From Myripristis murdjan (taxonomy: Eukaryota; Chordata; Actinopteri; Holocentriformes; Holocentridae), in the NCBI RefSeq assembly GCF_902150065.1, contig NC_044003.1:18507987-18571986 (forward strand): DNA of 64,000 nt. Direction: 5' to 3'. This document shows positions 1 through 14,600 of the stretch, piece by piece. A program made the translations under genes and the position numbers. The notes under the pieces were generated by a model. The model saw only the letters and a program-made list of their open reading frames with translations, did no database searches and was not told the origin of the DNA. Within the stretch, counting starts at the first letter, position 1, and every line of letters starts with the position of its first letter.

Positions 1-105
1 TCATATAGCATGTAGTTGTCAAAGAACTAGAGACAAGTGCATTGAGATTTTTTTTAAGTCATTTGAAAGGGTTGCAAGACATTTAAGTGGATATTAAACA
101 CTTAC

Positions 106-3100
106 TGTTCTGGTGGTCCCACATGTATCCACGTGGAAAGAGAAATATGCGAAACGATCATCACTGAAAACTGGTTTGCAGGATGGATCTGTCAGTGTCA
201 GCTGACTGAGGAGCAGGTTGTGGACAGATTCCACCTTCGCAGTCAGAGTGGTCATTGTCCCATTGGGATAACATGCTGAGATAAGTAGAAGAGAATCAAT
301 TATTTATCAGAACTAGCTTTAGCCAAGCAGCAGAAATGCTGTGATTTAAACATCTTACTAGTTGTTGTCAAAGGGAAGTTGCAGGCCAAGGAGAAATCCC
401 CAAGCTTCCAGTTATTATTTGAATCCCACAGAAGCAAGTCAATTCTGGCTTTGATTGAGTCAGACTCGATCAGCTGTAAAATAGAGATTTGTGTGTAATG
501 TGGGTGATAATAAAGTTCATGTTCTTTTGCTGCAACAACATGGCCTACCTCAAACACCGCATCAGAAGAAGTGTACGCCACACTAAGGCTGAAGTGTGTG
601 CCGTTTTCTCGGAGCCTGTAGAGCTCGGCCAGCTCTGGTGTTAGCTCGTGAGTGCCAATCATGGTCTGGAAGTTGTGGCCTTGACTCCCATATGTCACAC
701 TGATGTAAAACATGTTCTGGTCACAGGTGCCAGTGACTCTGGGTAGAACTAAAGCAAAGGGAAATTACACAGCATTCCCCTTTTGAATTTCATGGTTGTG
801 GTGGCTCCAGTAACGTTCTTACTCTTGGCCTAAAAACAAGGTTACTTTCTCAGATTGATGATTCAAACTTTCTGCTCTTTAATATACAGAAGCTGCCACT
901 TTATGGCAACCCCTCAATAATGAATTAAACACTGAATCCCCAACCAGAGATGGGATAAGCTGGACAATGGTAGTAAATAAATGCATGCAAAGGAAACAGT
1001 GTCCCAAAAAAAAAACCAATGCATCCAAGATTTAACAGTCCCATTCTCGCCAAAACAGACAAGAGAGGAGCTGCTCACCAACATCCTGCAGAGATGCCTC
1101 GACCTCCATGGGGCAGGGGACTGGTGTTTGCTCAGGCAGAATGATGAACCCCAAGATCAGAGGGAGGAAATAGACCGTAACCAAAGGTTCAGGATTCTGT
1201 GGACATCACAAGCTCAGTCATGCTCCACTGACGCCAAGAGAAATCCATAGACCTCACAATGCAATCAAATCTACAGCCCACCTACATGTTTCAGGACAAC
1301 GTCATCTGAGAAGGGCACTTGCAGAGAGAAGCTCTTGGTGCCATTAGAGAAGCTGTGTTCCTGGATGGTGAAGCCTCTGGCGTTGCACTCCTCCACAGTC
1401 AGAACCCCGGTAGGGAAGGTGATGTTCAGCAGCTCCATGTCATGGAGGAGCGGCCCCAACTGAGCTTTGAACACCCTCTCCTCTGGGATGGTGTCTACGA
1501 GAAACAGTTGCCAAGGGTTATGCTTTAAACCGTTTAACATGCATTGAGCTTTTAGCCTTTGTTACAACAAGATGGGGGCTCACTGTCAGAGACTTGGGGA
1601 CGCTGAGGCATCAGAGGGGTGGTGATGGGAAAGAGGACTTTGTATCTGGTATCAACCTGGGTGTCTTCTGCCCTCCACAGCAACTCGAGCATGGGTTCAA
1701 CACTGTAGGTTGTGTGGTACTGGTAATCTGGGGCATGGCTCTGCAATAATTCATAACTTTTCAATAAAACATGCAAACAGGCCCCGGTGACCTACCTCTG
1801 CTGCATGTCCAACCCATTTGTGCACTCACCTTGTAGTAACCATCAGGCGATCCAATCGGGATTTCAATGATTATGTGAAATTTAGTAGCAGACAGGGTGT
1901 ATCCCCTGGCAGCCATCTGCGCTTTATCCAGCCTCTGTCCATTTATGCCCATGTGCATTTCTAGGATTTTGATGCCACCATCTATCAGGGGCGTTATATG
2001 ACGAGGTACGTGCCAGGAGATTACATCCTCAGTGAACATCACACCACCTAATAATGAAGAGACAACTGTTGGTTTGAATCCCCTTGAAAATGATTTGTAT
2101 GATGCTGCCTCCAAAAGACTCACCTATAGGACAAGCAGCAGCCGAGTCCACAACTGTCAAGCCATGCGGTGCCTTGTAGTAAGCGCTCACTCTGAAAACC
2201 TCCATGGGGATTCCAGCCACCTTAAAAATAAATTAGTTTAGGTACAACGTCCTTATAGAACTGAAACATGGAGGGATTGCTCTTGGTGCTTACATCCTCA
2301 GAGTAGGTCTCCGCTGTGTTGTATGGGCTTCGCATCACCAGTCTATTGGGGGTCGTCATGGCACCATAGCCGGCTTGTTGGGCCTCGCTCAGCACCATCA
2401 CCTCTGGTTCAGGAGTGTAAAATGTCAGCTTCCAGATACCAGGTGTTGTGTCTGTAGCCTGCAGCCAACGGGAAAAGTAAAACCCATCCTTTGCCATCAC
2501 TGGGTTACATTTGCATTTCAAATGAACAATGATGCAAGCAAAAATAAATATTTTAATCATAAAAAATTAGAATTAAAATTAGAAATGTACATACATCAGG
2601 AATGCTGTTCATCTTGGAGTCATCTTTAGGGTTGAAGTGCCCCTTCATTTCAGCTGCTGTATCATATGTGGTCATGTAGTTTGACACCTAAACAGACAGG
2701 TAAATTCAGGCTTTTTACAGACTACACTTTTAAGACAGCATTCACTGTTAGTAAGTGACCTACTTCCATGTAGTTCCTGTCACAAACGATCTCCCGTGAT
2801 GCCCACTGAGAGTAGCCACATGTTTTTGTTACTTCATGAGTAACCACCTTCGATGGACTTTGGTCGTACATTTGAAGTCTCAAGCCAACATTAAAGGTCT
2901 TATCTTCCTATGGATTAAAAAAAAAAACTTTTAAGTCAAAACTAAAAATGGAATGGAAATGTATGCTGATGTAATTTTATATCTCAACCATTAAAGTATC
3001 TAAATGAATTAGAGCTTATAACTTTTGTGCATGCAGAATACCTCCATATGGTTGATTAAAAAAAAAAAAAAGCAGCACCAACACTTGTTAAAAAGGATGA

Positions 3101-3982
3101 AATAAATGAATTGGAGAATTTTCTTAGCTACACTATACTATATGCATGCCTTGTGGGTACTTTTCACCTATCTGGATAAAACTGCATAAAACAAGAAAGC
3201 TTCTGTAAATTACTAATTAGTCTGTATTGGTTGCTAGGTAAATTCAACCCATTTAGCTCGAGGGAAGCATATAAAGTCTGAGAAACTTTACACTGAAGAT
3301 TTCTGGCTGCATAAAAGTGCTGTGATTATCTATATATATTTTTTGCCTGTGGTAGTCTACAAGAAACGAAAGTGAGTCCTCCATTAATTTGAGTTGAACT
3401 TACATTGTTGTCCACATAGCAGCCCATCAGGGATGCATAAATTCTGGTGTTACCCCACGGGTCAGACTCCATGCTGTATCCACATTGAGCAGCCAAGCTG
3501 GGTGTTATCAATATGTGTTGAGTGCCATCTGGGAAGACAGGCAAGCAATCCTGGGATCAGTTCTTCCAGTAGAATGAACAGTCTGCTCATCATTAGGGAG
3601 GCATACTCACCGATAGCTTCGACTTCAAGCTGGCTCCCCACAGCAAGAGCCTTGTCCAACGTCAGCCTCATTAGATTGCCCACACAGTCTGACCTTAAAC
3701 CACTGTCTTGTTTGAGGAAAAGGGCCAATCAGACGGGATGTGTAATGACTTAAGGGGACATACAATGTCATTTAATACAAATTAAGCCCTTACTTGACTG
3801 TGAATTTAGCTTCATACTTGGCTTCGTTTGACCCAGGACGACTACTGCAGCCATTAGATTCCATAACAGACTATAATTTAAAGAAAAAGCATTGAATTCA
3901 GATGCATTTCAGTGAGAAGACTCTAGCTACAGCGCAGAAAAACCGTAAAGAAAACAACATACACGTGCGCAAGTGTCTTCAT
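106..3982 (-). CDS. zpax: Zona pellucida AX-type egg-coat protein, partial (3' end beyond the window)
   Basis: Secreted egg-envelope glycoprotein of the fish/amphibian ZPAX family. Fourteen exons read in phase (2010 nt, 670 codons): 3794-3870, 3611-3702, 3404-3528, 2764-2907, 2595-2687, 2294-2488, 2124-2220, 1830-2047, 1584-1740, 1286-1494, 1079-1196, 549-748, 359-473, 106-275. The N-terminal two thirds are cysteine-spaced beta-rich repeats typical of the family (GTQHILITPSLAAQCGYSME, then TKTCGYSQWASREIVCD). The ZP module starts near 748 (TGTCDQNMFYISVTYGSQG) and its second half begins at 275 (CYPNGTMTTLTAKVES, then DTCGTTR). The rest of the ZP domain and any C-terminal processing site lie left of position 1. 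A candidate start is the ATG at 3982, followed by the hydrophobic stretch VYVVFFTVFL. Its donor is weak, so the first exon is uncertain. The intron 474-548 is only 75 nt and in frame. The paralogue number within ZPAX is not assigned. Confidence 0.85.
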
Positions 3983-4123
3983 ATTGCAGACTCAAAGCTG
4001 ACCAACACAGTCCACAGGAATTATGGCACTACCAGAACTTGGCACTAAAAGCCCATGGATCCTCCCAGCACAGCAGATCTGAACCACGGGGCCTGATTAT
4101 TCTCGGGAGCCAACAACAGCTGC

Positions 4124-4131
4124 TTTATATA
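4124..4131 (-). promoter_or_regulatory. TATA box of the ZPAX gene
   Basis: The minus strand reads TTTATATAAAG here, about 140 nt upstream of the candidate ZPAX start codon at 3982. That places the transcription start near 4100. A sharp TATA promoter suits a strongly tissue-restricted egg-coat gene. A short upstream ATG with an early stop lies in the inferred leader. Inference only; no transcript start is known. Confidence 0.5.
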
Positions 4132-4139
4132 AAGGTTAG

Positions 4140-5031
4140 TCAAGGGGCACAGGTGAGTAGCATCAGCAATTTACAAGGCTCATTTGCTATGCTTGATATA
4201 TGCCTCCGTGCTGCCCCGACTGCTGCTCAGAGGTAACTCTCTGACAAGAATTTAAGACTTGAATATCTATATTTAACAGTGAGCACAAAATAAAAAGGCA
4301 GTCATATAATCAGTCAGTCATATAATCAAAATAATTTATTGTTCATACATGGTGCAATAACATACATACACGTCATTTGGTTATAACCTGAAGAAATGGT
4401 CAGCATTTTTCTTAATTTGGCAAGAAAATGTTGCATTTCCTGTGAAGGCAACCTGAGAGTTGCAGTGTTAAGACGTGATCGACTGCCTTGCCTTTATGTC
4501 GCCTATCACCCTGTGAAAGGATATCTGCTCAAATCAAGGTGTTTCCTTTTCAGTAAAAGCATCTCACTGCTACTGTAAGCAGGCACCATAGTGATTGTTT
4601 TACATTAGCCAGCCTCCTCCCAGTGTCCTCGTGCTTTAAACACTGTATCATATAGCACTGACATTTATTACCGACCGTAAAGCCCGAGCTCATCATTGTA
4701 CCGAGTGCTCGGATTGATTTGTCTGCTCTCAAACTTATTCAAGTGATACACTTTGCTTTACGAGCCTAATGATTTTTTTTTTTTTTTTTTTTTTGATTGG
4801 AGGACCAGTGAGGTAGTCAGGATATGAATCTGTCAACTTAATCAAGATCTATCGAAGCCCTTTGCATTTGTCTCTCAAGTGATTTTTGAGCTGTCCTGCT
4901 GCTTGGTGCACGTTGTTGTAGTTGTTTTTCCTGCACGTTATGGTGTCATGTTGTGACTTGAAAAACAAAAATTAGGTGCTTAATGCTTGTTTACATAAAA
5001 GTGAAATGAAATAATATTACCATTCATCACA
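4140..5031. other. Intergenic stretch between ZPAX and TTC32
   Basis: No coding exon was recognised. The stretch is AT-rich with a 22-nt T run near 4772. The short open frames here have no family resemblance. A minus-strand AATAAA (TTTATT on plus near 4335) could be an alternative TTC32 polyadenylation signal. Confidence 0.5.
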
Positions 5032-5037
5032 TTTATT
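5032..5037 (-). terminator. Candidate polyadenylation signal of TTC32
   Basis: AATAAA on the minus strand, 257 nt past the TTC32 stop codon, would give a 3' UTR of about 280 nt. A second AATAAA further on (near 4335) is an alternative. Confidence 0.4.
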
Positions 5038-5293
5038 GTCACAACAATTATGTCCATCTAAAATCCATGATAATCACACATACTGCGGTAAAACCATTCC
5101 AATAAATACACAATGAGGGACCCAATATGTCACATTTGTCTCCTTCAGAGTATCTTTTTCTAAACCATCATATAAAAAGTGAACTCTCTAATCAAAGTTT
5201 GGGTTTATCAGACTTTTGGTCCTCCTTAACCACAGGAAAACCAAACGTCTGCATGACACCGGTCCAGAAAGACCTGAATGAAGTATTAAGTTA

Positions 5294-6330
<1,037 letters not shown>

Positions 6331-9300
6331 GAGGGTGGCTTTCAGGTGGTTTGTTGACGTTTTCTCCGTCTACTACGGAAGTGACGTAAAGCGAGGAATC
6401 CTCCAATCGCGTTGCAGTGCGTCTACAGCGCGTTGTTTTCTGAGTTTATTGCCAGAAAACGAACAAACAAACAAACAAACAAACAAACTTCAGATCTGTG
6501 AACACACGAGGCAGTCAGTAGTGTAAGCATATTCATCTTAGGTAGCGCAGTTACACCTTTTCCTTTAAATATAATTTTCATATAGCATCTGCGCAATTTT
6601 TATGCTGCTTAAATTTACTATGCTACTTAATTTAATTAAATGCAAAGAAATTGAACTCAGTTTCTGTAGGTAAATACCAAAACGGTCAGTAAATTATTTT
6701 TCTAATACAAGTTGGACTACCCTTCACGGCATTTCCGACTTTTCTGTTAAAAGACCCACAATAAATTGGGGAGACTTAAAACTCAACTTTTACATTGTTA
6801 AATACACTGTAAAAAAAAAAAAAAAAAAAAAAACAAACAAACAAAAAAACCAAAAAAAAAAAAAACCAGTGCGCTTTGTCCATCAGTGCTGCTTATTTTT
6901 TATAACAGCAGGTGGCAGAGCTGACTCAGACTTATTGCACAAAGCAACAAATTATAGATTGTATGTCATCATGTTTTCAAAGCATGGATACAAAATGAAT
7001 GTAGGAAAAATAATAATAATAAAAAAATTAGAATTATAATTGAGTGAGAAAAATCGAGATTGGTTCCATTAGACCCAGTCACCGGCTCGTTGCTCTCAGA
7101 GATCTGTCATACCTGTCTCAGAACAATGTGAAGATCCCTGCAGCGGAGATACAAAACAAGGAGGCAACACCATCAGCAAACTCGTGTGAAATTCTTGGAC
7201 GATCTCCCAGGTGAAGAAGTCAACTGTCTTGGTGAAAAATGGCACCTCAAGGAGCTATAGATCAATTCAGTGGCTGCTGCCTTTGTGGTCCATTTCTCTC
7301 CAGCCTGTGTGGTCAGGTTCACGCAGATCAAAAGGGGAGCAGCTTGACCCGGTGGAGGAGGATGTAGGCCGCTGGTTGTTGACACTGGCGGGACAACAGC
7401 AATAACACACAGCCTTACACAGCGACGGCCTGTAGAAATGTAGGTTAGATTCCTGTGCAGGTCATTACATCACAAGGGTTCATATCAGTTTGTGTGGTTG
7501 TGTGTTTGTGTACCGTAAAGCATCCAAAAAGTCACAAACTATGTGTGGAAAAATGAGTTAAATTGCAAAGAGGAGGGGGGTTAGAAATAAAAACGTTCAG
7601 CATTCATTACACCACAAGGCTCAATCTGTTTTTTACTGAACAGCTTCCACAGTGTTGTGCTGGTCATCCATCTTTTTTTTTTTTTTTTCCTGTGTCAAAG
7701 TTGTATTCAAAAGCACATTTGAGCCCACTGAACTCCTTTCCAACTTTAACCTTTTGGGAAAGGTTAAAACTTTTATTTTGTCAAAGATGACCTGTGCACC
7801 TGAAGCGGAGGCGCTTGTGTCCAGCCTCCCTGGACTGGCATTTCTTCTCGCCCCCCAAATGTTGCTGTTTGCTGAGAGACTTAACACACAGTATCAAAAT
7901 CCACTCTGGTCTGGCAGAACCAGGCCAGGCATCCATCATGAGCCCTCAAACATACTCCTTCACCGCAGCACAGCATCACACTGATCATCACAGGTCACTT
8001 TCAGCTGATGCCTCATTCAGTTTTTAAGTTTATTCCTCAGTATTTAAGTGTCCCAACATCTGTTTCAGTTCAGCGTCAGCAGACTGCAGGGGATTACAAT
8101 GCATGAGAATGACAAAGTTTCAGTAGTGATTGCTTTATAAGGCAGAGAGGACAAAAAGACCAACTTTTATCTGTTGTAATGAAAATATGGGTGTAAAAAC
8201 TCTTGTACTAATGACTATGCATTCACCAAGTACGACTTTATAATTTCTCATTGTTTCTGGGTGAGAAATCCTACTTAATAATAATGATAATGTATATCAC
8301 ACATGTGTTGAAACCACATAATAAGGCGTATGTTAAAGAAAATCACTTGAAGGATTCAGCTTCATTCCTGTCTCCTGCCCAAATATGCCTGTTTTTCTAA
8401 ACAATTTTTTTCATAAGACATCAAATGACAGACAAAATTATTTACAAACCAGGTTGTCCAGAGATCTTCATAAAGAAAAAATAAGAATAAAAGAATGTAA
8501 ACAGGATTAAAGTGTTTTCAATAAAGTTATTAGAGGTCTTATTTTTTCACTGTGCAGTTGCTGGTATCTTTGTGCTGCAGGTCGAGCCTTACATTTATAC
8601 ATAACAGGCCTAGTGGTGTGATACATATTGCATCTGCTTGATTTGGTGCAACTGGAATTTATATCCTGTAAAAAATTAATGTCCTGTTGTCCTAACGCTT
8701 GGCCTAGTTGGCTTGGTTGAAATTAGTATCCCAATATTTTTGCCATTAGTATATGTCACAATGTGAAATCATATGATATGAAATCATATGATAATGATGT
8801 TCAACCCAATGACCTGATTGGCAGTGTCACGTGTGAAAACTAAAAAATTCCAATAATATTACTTGAAATGTTCCTAATTTTGCCTTTTTGTTCAAACAAA
8901 ATGTGTTTAATTTACATCGTGTTACATTTTAAAATTAGTTTTAAATCCAATTCTCGGCAGCATTAATAAGCTCTTAAAACATCTTAAAATTGGCTTTGTG
9001 AAATGTGCAGACACCTTGACAAACAGAAGGGAAACAAAAATACACCAGGCCCCACAGTTTGCATGATTCAGCCTTTATGAAGCTGTACATCTGTGTGGCA
9101 TCCCGGGACAGAGGCTCCAACAGCGTCTCGCCTCTCGTGTTTCTGGCTGCAGGGTGACGGTGAATCATCATTAGTCCTGGCCAAAATGTCCTATACAGCT
9201 GAGGAATCAGGACAATGTCTGTGTTTAAAGGCAGCAAATGCAGCGACATTCCCCTGTAAGCAGCATCAAACCGACTTAAACATCCACATCCATTAAACAT

Positions 9301-11174
9301 CCTCCTCCATTTCTCAGTGTTCGTTCCCACAACTTAATATATATATTTATGGGCAATTGTGGAAAATGCTGGAATGCTTAATGTGAGGTCGCATGTGGAA
9401 AAACAGTTCAAATTTCCTCCTCATGACTTACCCAAAGCATCACTACCCATGGAATATGACATGCTAACACTGTTTTCTATTTTTCCAGATGACAATCATA
9501 ACTTTTTATCAACTTTTGCCACATGAATATGAAAGCTGATGAGTAGCAGCAATCTCCAAAAGTCCTCCTTGAACCCTGATCTTTAAAATTGTCCTCCCCC
9601 AGCCGCCTCTACCTCTTAAACCCCTTTATTTTAGGTTTTAATATGAAAATAGCAAAGGCATGCCAGCCTCATTCGTCTTGACCCACCTCTCTGACCGCCT
9701 GTGTGTGTGTGGTAACCATGAAAGCCACTGAAATAGCAAACAAACATAAAACAGCTGGCTGGTAAAAGGCAAGGGAGAGGATCCAAACCAGACTGGAGGT
9801 AAACGTTGGAGTGTTGACTCACGGCCTCACACAGACATAGCAGACAGAGTAGCTCTGTTGTCAGCGGTGTTTCAGACAAATAAGCCAGCTCCTTCCAGCA
9901 GGAACATGATGACTCCCTTTCTGTTGTCATTTAGCCACGATGAGGGTGTTAAAAGGACGTGATGATAACCAGCAGAGACCCTGCGTGCTTTAAATCTTTG
10001 GTGAATGAGTCTGTCAGGTCAAAGCAGTTACATGTGCACACATTTAGAGGAAGCCGGCGGCACTGGCAGCTGTAGTTTGTGCCTCTTAAACAGAACAAGA
10101 TGTACTTTTGAATGAAAAGACGGAAGCAAGAGATCATTCACCATCCTCAGTGAGCTGCGATGTTGTCCTGTTTTCATAAAGCTACAGTTACTTTTAACAC
10201 ATTGTTAACAGAAATATCAGAGCTCCAGCACGATATTTACATTTCTATATTGACGCAGATCTTCAGTTAGGCTGTATAAAAGAGACTGATACAGCGCCCC
10301 TTTTGTATCTGCACATATTTTGTTTGTATCTCCCAAATCCCTTAAACTAAGAGGACTGATGCACCAAACTGCTTCCCAGAGATCCATAATGAAACAATGT
10401 TGAAGTGATTAGCCATGAAACTTTAGAATTTAGTATACATTTTTATATGCAATTTGACTTGAATATTCATAATTTCTCCTTACTAAAATTACATTTTACT
10501 CTATTGTTTGTAAAATAAATAAATAAATAAATAAATATGTACAAGGACAGCAGTCATATTAAGCTGCCATGTGTCAGTCTTTGTATTTAAAGGGCAGACA
10601 AAAAAAAAAAATCTACAGAAGAGAATATTTTGGATCCAATTATGAATTATGAGTACCAAACTGTTGACATGAAAGCCTTTAAAACACACACATTATGTTG
10701 AGAAAGCATAATGTTAAATGTAATATTGTCAGTGCTGCTCATGCTGACCCAGTGGGCTCACAACAAAGTACACACAAGAAAACTCCTCTGTGGTTTCTTT
10801 ATTCTCCACTTTACCCCTTTATATTTATAAATCTTAACAAAAATTATATATTTCATAAAACATTCACAGACACACAGGAGACAAAGGATTTTCTTTGGTA
10901 TTACACAAAAGTTTAGATAACATCTCAGTTTAAGAGCTTATATAATGAAGAACAAATACAATTTGATTGCAACAGCTTATATTCAATATGAGGTAAAAAC
11001 ACTACAGAAAAAAAATAACAATGTAGTACTTCACAAATATAGCAAATGCAGATGCAGATACCACCATGTTGTCTGTATATATCTGTACTTTTTAAAGTAT
11101 TTTTACAAAATTTTGTAATGAGTAAATCTACTCCAGAAATTTTTGTGTCACATTTATTTTTTTCCATTACACCC
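6331..11174. other. Gene-poor 5 kb between TTC32 and MATN3
   Basis: In human this interval holds WDR35. Here I find no WD-repeat exon on either strand. It contains an AAAC run (6463-6487), A-rich tracts near 6810-6865, a direct repeat near 8765-8793, a TAAA run near 10518 and open frames of 60-120 codons with no recognisable domain. The frame at 7173-7385 (minus) and the one at 8974-9330 (minus) were looked at and not accepted. Long non-coding exons or conserved enhancers cannot be excluded. Confidence 0.5.
6905..6920 (+). promoter_or_regulatory. CTCF-like motif
   Basis: ACAGCAGGTGGCAGAG matches the vertebrate CTCF core CAGCAGGTGGCAG in the forward direction. It lies just upstream of TTC32. 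Sequence match only. Confidence 0.35.
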
Positions 11175-11180
11175 TTTATT
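11175..11180 (-). terminator. Possible polyadenylation signal of MATN3
   Basis: AATAAA on the minus strand, about 510 nt beyond the MATN3 stop. Several AT-rich alternatives exist between 10500 and 11240, so the choice is tentative. Confidence 0.3.
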
Positions 11181-11690
11181 GTACACAAAACTATATCTAT
11201 ATCTATCTATATATATCTTTGTCCAAACAGGAAATTTATTAATAATTCATTGATCTACAGAGACTTACAGCAAAAAATAATATTTTTCTCAAGTTATTAT
11301 ACAATGTCATAGTATTCTCATGTAGGTGTTGAGGAGAAATATGGTTAATATTTCTTACAGCAGTTTGAACAAGATAAGGCAACAATGTCTTCAACGGTCA
11401 TAAATCACCAGATCCCAGACTAAATGTAGATACTGTCAACTCGAGTCAGTAAACTGAGGGATCACAGGCCTGCTCAACGTGAGGTGGAGATCCAAAGGTG
11501 TGGAGGAGACCGGAGGAAGCGCATGCCTGTTTTGCAGCAGTCCGTGGCTGCGACGCTGCCAGGAAGCTCGCAAGCTGCCTGGCTCTGTGGAGGGTAAATA
11601 AACAGAGGTCAAACTGTGTGGTGGGTGGGAAGCTCTTTACTACCAATCATCCCAGAAAGAAACTGTCAGTGCTTACCACTGTGTCCCCCT

Positions 11691-14600
11691 CTAAACACGG
11701 CCCAACATGTTCTCCAGCTTCTCCACTTTCCCCGTCACGTCAGCCAGTGAGATCAGTCAAGGCATGTGTGACTGTGAGTCTGGGATGCAAATTTAATTGT
11801 ACATTAACACTATGATGTGACGCAAAACAGCCGAAAGTAACAAAAATCCTGTAGCCATCAGCAGTTATAAAAGCTAGAGCCATGCACGATGCACACTATT
11901 ATTGTGTCCCCACAATAACCATGCTAGAACACAGAAATAAACAGTTGCCATCTCAGATTTTTTTTTTTTTTTTTTTGTGTTATATTGTTTTCTATCTGAA
12001 ACAACAGGAAGGATATGTTTAGCCGTGAGCTGCTGGATGGCAGCTTGTGTCTGCTTCTGGAAAGCCAGCCTGGCCTCACACTTGCAGGGATCCTCAACCA
12101 CCTCCACCTTCACCTCTTCACCAGGACAAAGCAAATTTCACATCAGCATAACAGATCATGTACAAAGTCAAATGCACACAGGATACCACCCAGCCTAAAT
12201 TTAAGCCAACACATTTCCCATTACATTTCCCAACAAGGCTGCTCTTCAACAACAAATACACACAAATTTATGTCTGGGCAGATTACAGATATTCTATGAC
12301 ACCTGCTCCACAAGCACACATGCCTGGCTATCAGCATACGACACACAGACACATCCAAATCTTACTGACTCACTTGTGCTCCCTGGCAGGTGAAACACAC
12401 AGTGAAGCAGGCACCATTTGCATGGCTACAACAGAAACACATTGCTATGGCAACGTTACAGGAACGTTGAAGCAACTCTCCAAATATTACCCGCTTGTTG
12501 TCCAACAAAGGGAAAAGTCAACAGTGAAGCAAAGAGTCAGGGGTTATGCACCAGTTGGTTGTGATGTTGTGAAGCACTGCTACTTATGCTCTGCTTAAAA
12601 GCCAAATAAACACATTATTTTACAGCTAAATACACACATGAGCTCTTGACCAGCATAAATATCAAATCAAAGAGTCATATTTGCTGCAGAGGGCCTTAAG
12701 TCAAAATCAGAATCAGAGTTACCCTTATGTTCTTACGTTTTAGAGAACATGTTTTCTTGTCCGCGTTCAAGATATAACCATTCCGGCACTTGCAGTAATA
12801 GGAGGCGTTGCTGTTGACACATATGTGCTCGCAGTCGTGTCCCATGGCACAGGGGTCCACACCTGGAATAAGCCGGGATTAAGGGATGGCGCTGTCAAGG
12901 TGGCAGCATGGGTACAGTTTCATAGGCTTGGCATATAATTTGATGTCTTGTGTGAGATAAAGTGGTAATCCACAGAGTAATTGATATATAAGACAAAGAT
13001 TCCCCTCAATTTGGGTAAATATAGTAATAAAGTTGTCAGTTTCCTATGGTGGGCACTTAACAGAAAAACCTTATTTTGAAAAACGGCTAGGTAACTGTGT
13101 TAACTAATATTTTGCTATGGTATTTTTTTTGATGGAGTTATTGCCATGGTAACCACATTTCACTTGCAGTGGTGGGAAATCTGGTCCAGTCGTACACCTT
13201 CACCACATCTCAGCCAAGGTCATTTGCATAATGATTAGGTTCACTGTGTGTTGGACAACACAGGTAAAAAATCACAAAACTCTACAGTAACAACAGTAAC
13301 AATGGAACATGGACAAATAATTTCAGAAAAAACAGCAGGACAAAACAAACATCAGACAGCAACTTAGAAACATGATTTGACTTTCACAGTTGCAGCAGAA
13401 GCTCAGCTGCTCAAACCACTGAAATCTTGAAGAGATCTACAACTGTTTAGGTAGCACTGAACAGTTATACACACTGTAAATAAGTGTAGCCACAAACAAA
13501 AAATAAAATAAAATAAAAAAAATTGCTTTTTTGCGATTCTTGTGCATACAGATCTTTCATAATATGAATATGCTCTACTCAATATATCTTTTTCAGTCAT
13601 GTTTCACTTGCCTGGATAGTGGTTTGGAATAGTGAGCTTCTGCTGTACACTTGTACATGTGACTTGTGTCACATACTTGTAATTGTAATGGTGTTAAAAT
13701 GTACCAAAGGTAATAAATACAAAGCATTCTCTTTGTAATGATGCTTTGATTTAAAAACAAATTACTTAATGTGAGCAATTATTGTATGATCACCTTGTAG
13801 TTCATAAAGTACCATTCCTCTGTGTTTGAAAAAAAAATGGCTGAAAGTTTAGGACCACATGGCCCTAACACTTTACACAGGTTTGATTTAGCATCTAGAG
13901 GCAGGTTCTAGTGCCGACATCTGCAGTCCATGTGGGGGTTGGAGTATCTGCCTTTACATTAAGCCCCATTATTACTCTGCATTCCCCAACTCAAATGATC
14001 AGTGACCTAAAGCATCCCCCCCTATAGACTGTAGGTGTCCCTTACTGTGGAACTAGAACCGGGGTTAATGGCAGGAACGGTCTCGTCGGCCGCTCTTTAT
14101 CCTACCACACAAGGTCTCCCGGAACTTGGAGGTCAGCTTTTCGATAACGCCGTAGGTCTCCACGTAGAAGACGTGCTCGTCCAGGGGGATGCTGGCCATC
14201 AGCTGCAGGGAGCGCATGTCGGCACGGTCCACCCCAACGGCATAGATCTCGATGCCTGAAGCCCGGGCCGCAGCGGACACCTCCTCCACCTGGTCTTGAG
14301 GTCTCCCATCTGTCACAATAATGGCCACCTTAGAGATGTTCCTGGAGCGAGGCCGGGCCCCAGACTGCTCGGTGAAGGCCTCGTTCATGGCCGTCTTGAT
14401 GGCCAGGCCCGTCATGGTGCCGGTGGCCAGGGGCTCGATGCGTGAGATGGCTTGCTTCATGTCCAGCTGGTTGAGGTGATCTTTGAGCAGGAACTCAATC
14501 TTGACTGTGCTGGCATAGTTGACCATGGCCACCCTGGTGGCATCCGGTCCCACATCTAGAGTATCGACCATGTCAGCCAGGAATATCTTCACCTTCTCAA

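Noticed and set aside
1495-1522. Earlier acceptor (TTTAAAG) for the ZPAX exon ending at 1286
   Set aside because: It would put a stop codon at the junction. The acceptor CGTAG before 1494 restores the frame (SDNTIPEERVF).
7173-7405. Overlapping frames on both strands, proline-rich on minus
   Set aside because: The peptide resembles nothing I know. Good GC content alone is not enough to call an exon.
8974-9330. 118-codon minus-strand frame between TTC32 and MATN3
   Set aside because: No domain, no splice context, no family resemblance; a WD40 signature was looked for and not found.
11446-11646. Minus-strand frame after the MATN3 stop as an extra exon
   Set aside because: It is not coiled-coil and does not fit the phase. 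The U12 acceptor before 11746 gives the expected ending.
12158-12598. 146-codon open frame on the plus strand
   Set aside because: It lies antisense in a MATN3 intron, has no recognisable domain and is of ordinary composition.
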